From an uncultured Eubacteriales bacterium (lineage in GTDB: Bacteria; Bacillota_A; Clostridia; Oscillospirales; CAG-272): DNA of 5,410 nt. The position numbers were made by a program, and so were the translations under genes. Positions 5,404-5,410 of the stretch are shown here, in pieces. The stretch's first letter is position 1. Every line of letters begins with the position of its first letter. The notes under the pieces are model-generated. The model had not been told where the DNA came from, ran no database searches, and saw only the letters and a program-made list of their open reading frames with translations. The DNA lies in the NCBI GenBank assembly GCA_900557635.1, contig USTB01000071.1:1-5410 (forward strand). The letters run 5' to 3'.

Positions 5404-5410
5404 CTGCATA

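Larger units (their letters stand above)
4958..5410. other. Non-coding, hairpin-rich region downstream of the operon
   Basis: No convincing gene is present in these 453 bases. Open frames exist on both strands, but they run through strong hairpins and the terminator, lack good ribosome binding sites and give Arg/Ser/Cys-rich products without a recognisable domain. The region instead holds at least seven inverted repeats, listed separately, and one imperfect direct repeat of about 20 bases (5112-5131 and 5208-5226). It may be the operon's 3' end plus the leader or structured RNA of a next unit, or a small RNA gene. No known RNA family was recognised. Confidence 0.6.

Noticed and set aside
5065..5409. 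Minus-strand open frame of 114 codons in the 3' region, with other small frames on both strands
   Set aside because: They pass through the terminator stem and GC hairpins, lack ribosome binding sites, and give Arg/Ser/Cys-rich products without domains.

Overview
The window carries the 3' part of an operon for a 2-oxoacid dehydrogenase multienzyme complex, all on the + strand. In order it holds the C-terminal part of a dihydrolipoamide acyltransferase (E2, cut by the left edge), a dihydrolipoyl dehydrogenase (E3), and a thiamine-diphosphate-dependent E1 dehydrogenase in which the alpha and beta subunits are fused into one 828-residue chain. About 450 bases with no convincing gene follow, containing an unusual number of inverted repeats.

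Organism (inference): G/C-rich third codon positions, AGGA-type ribosome binding sites about 10 bases before ATG, and the sequence style of the E1/E2/E3 proteins suggest a GC-rich anaerobic Firmicute, perhaps a gut clostridium of the Oscillospiraceae kind. There is no rRNA or other phylogenetic marker, so this is a guess.

Layout: 1-979 is E2 (end of a linker, the E3/E1-binding domain, an Ala/Pro linker, the catalytic domain). Bases 980-1008 are a short gap with the E3 ribosome binding site. E3 is 1009-2373. Bases 2374-2470 form a spacer with a 16-bp perfect palindrome, a tandem TACGCGAA repeat and a strong ribosome binding site. Fused E1 is 2471-4957. A 12-bp hairpin lies 12 bases after the E1 stop, and a strong intrinsic terminator with a T-run lies at 5163-5214. 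Between them are two overlapping, mutually exclusive hairpins. After the terminator comes a GC-rich chain of inverted repeats up to a final hairpin at the right edge.

How the genes work together: E1 decarboxylates a 2-oxoacid (or cleaves acetoin) on thiamine diphosphate and passes the acyl group to the lipoyl arm of E2. E2 transfers it to CoA, and E3 reoxidises the dihydrolipoyl arm and makes NADH. The substrate (pyruvate, a branched-chain 2-oxoacid or acetoin) cannot be settled from this sequence. The most unusual points are the fused E1 placed last in the operon, two insertions in its alpha half (about 44 and 15 residues, the second inside the thiamine-diphosphate motif), and the structured non-coding tail.
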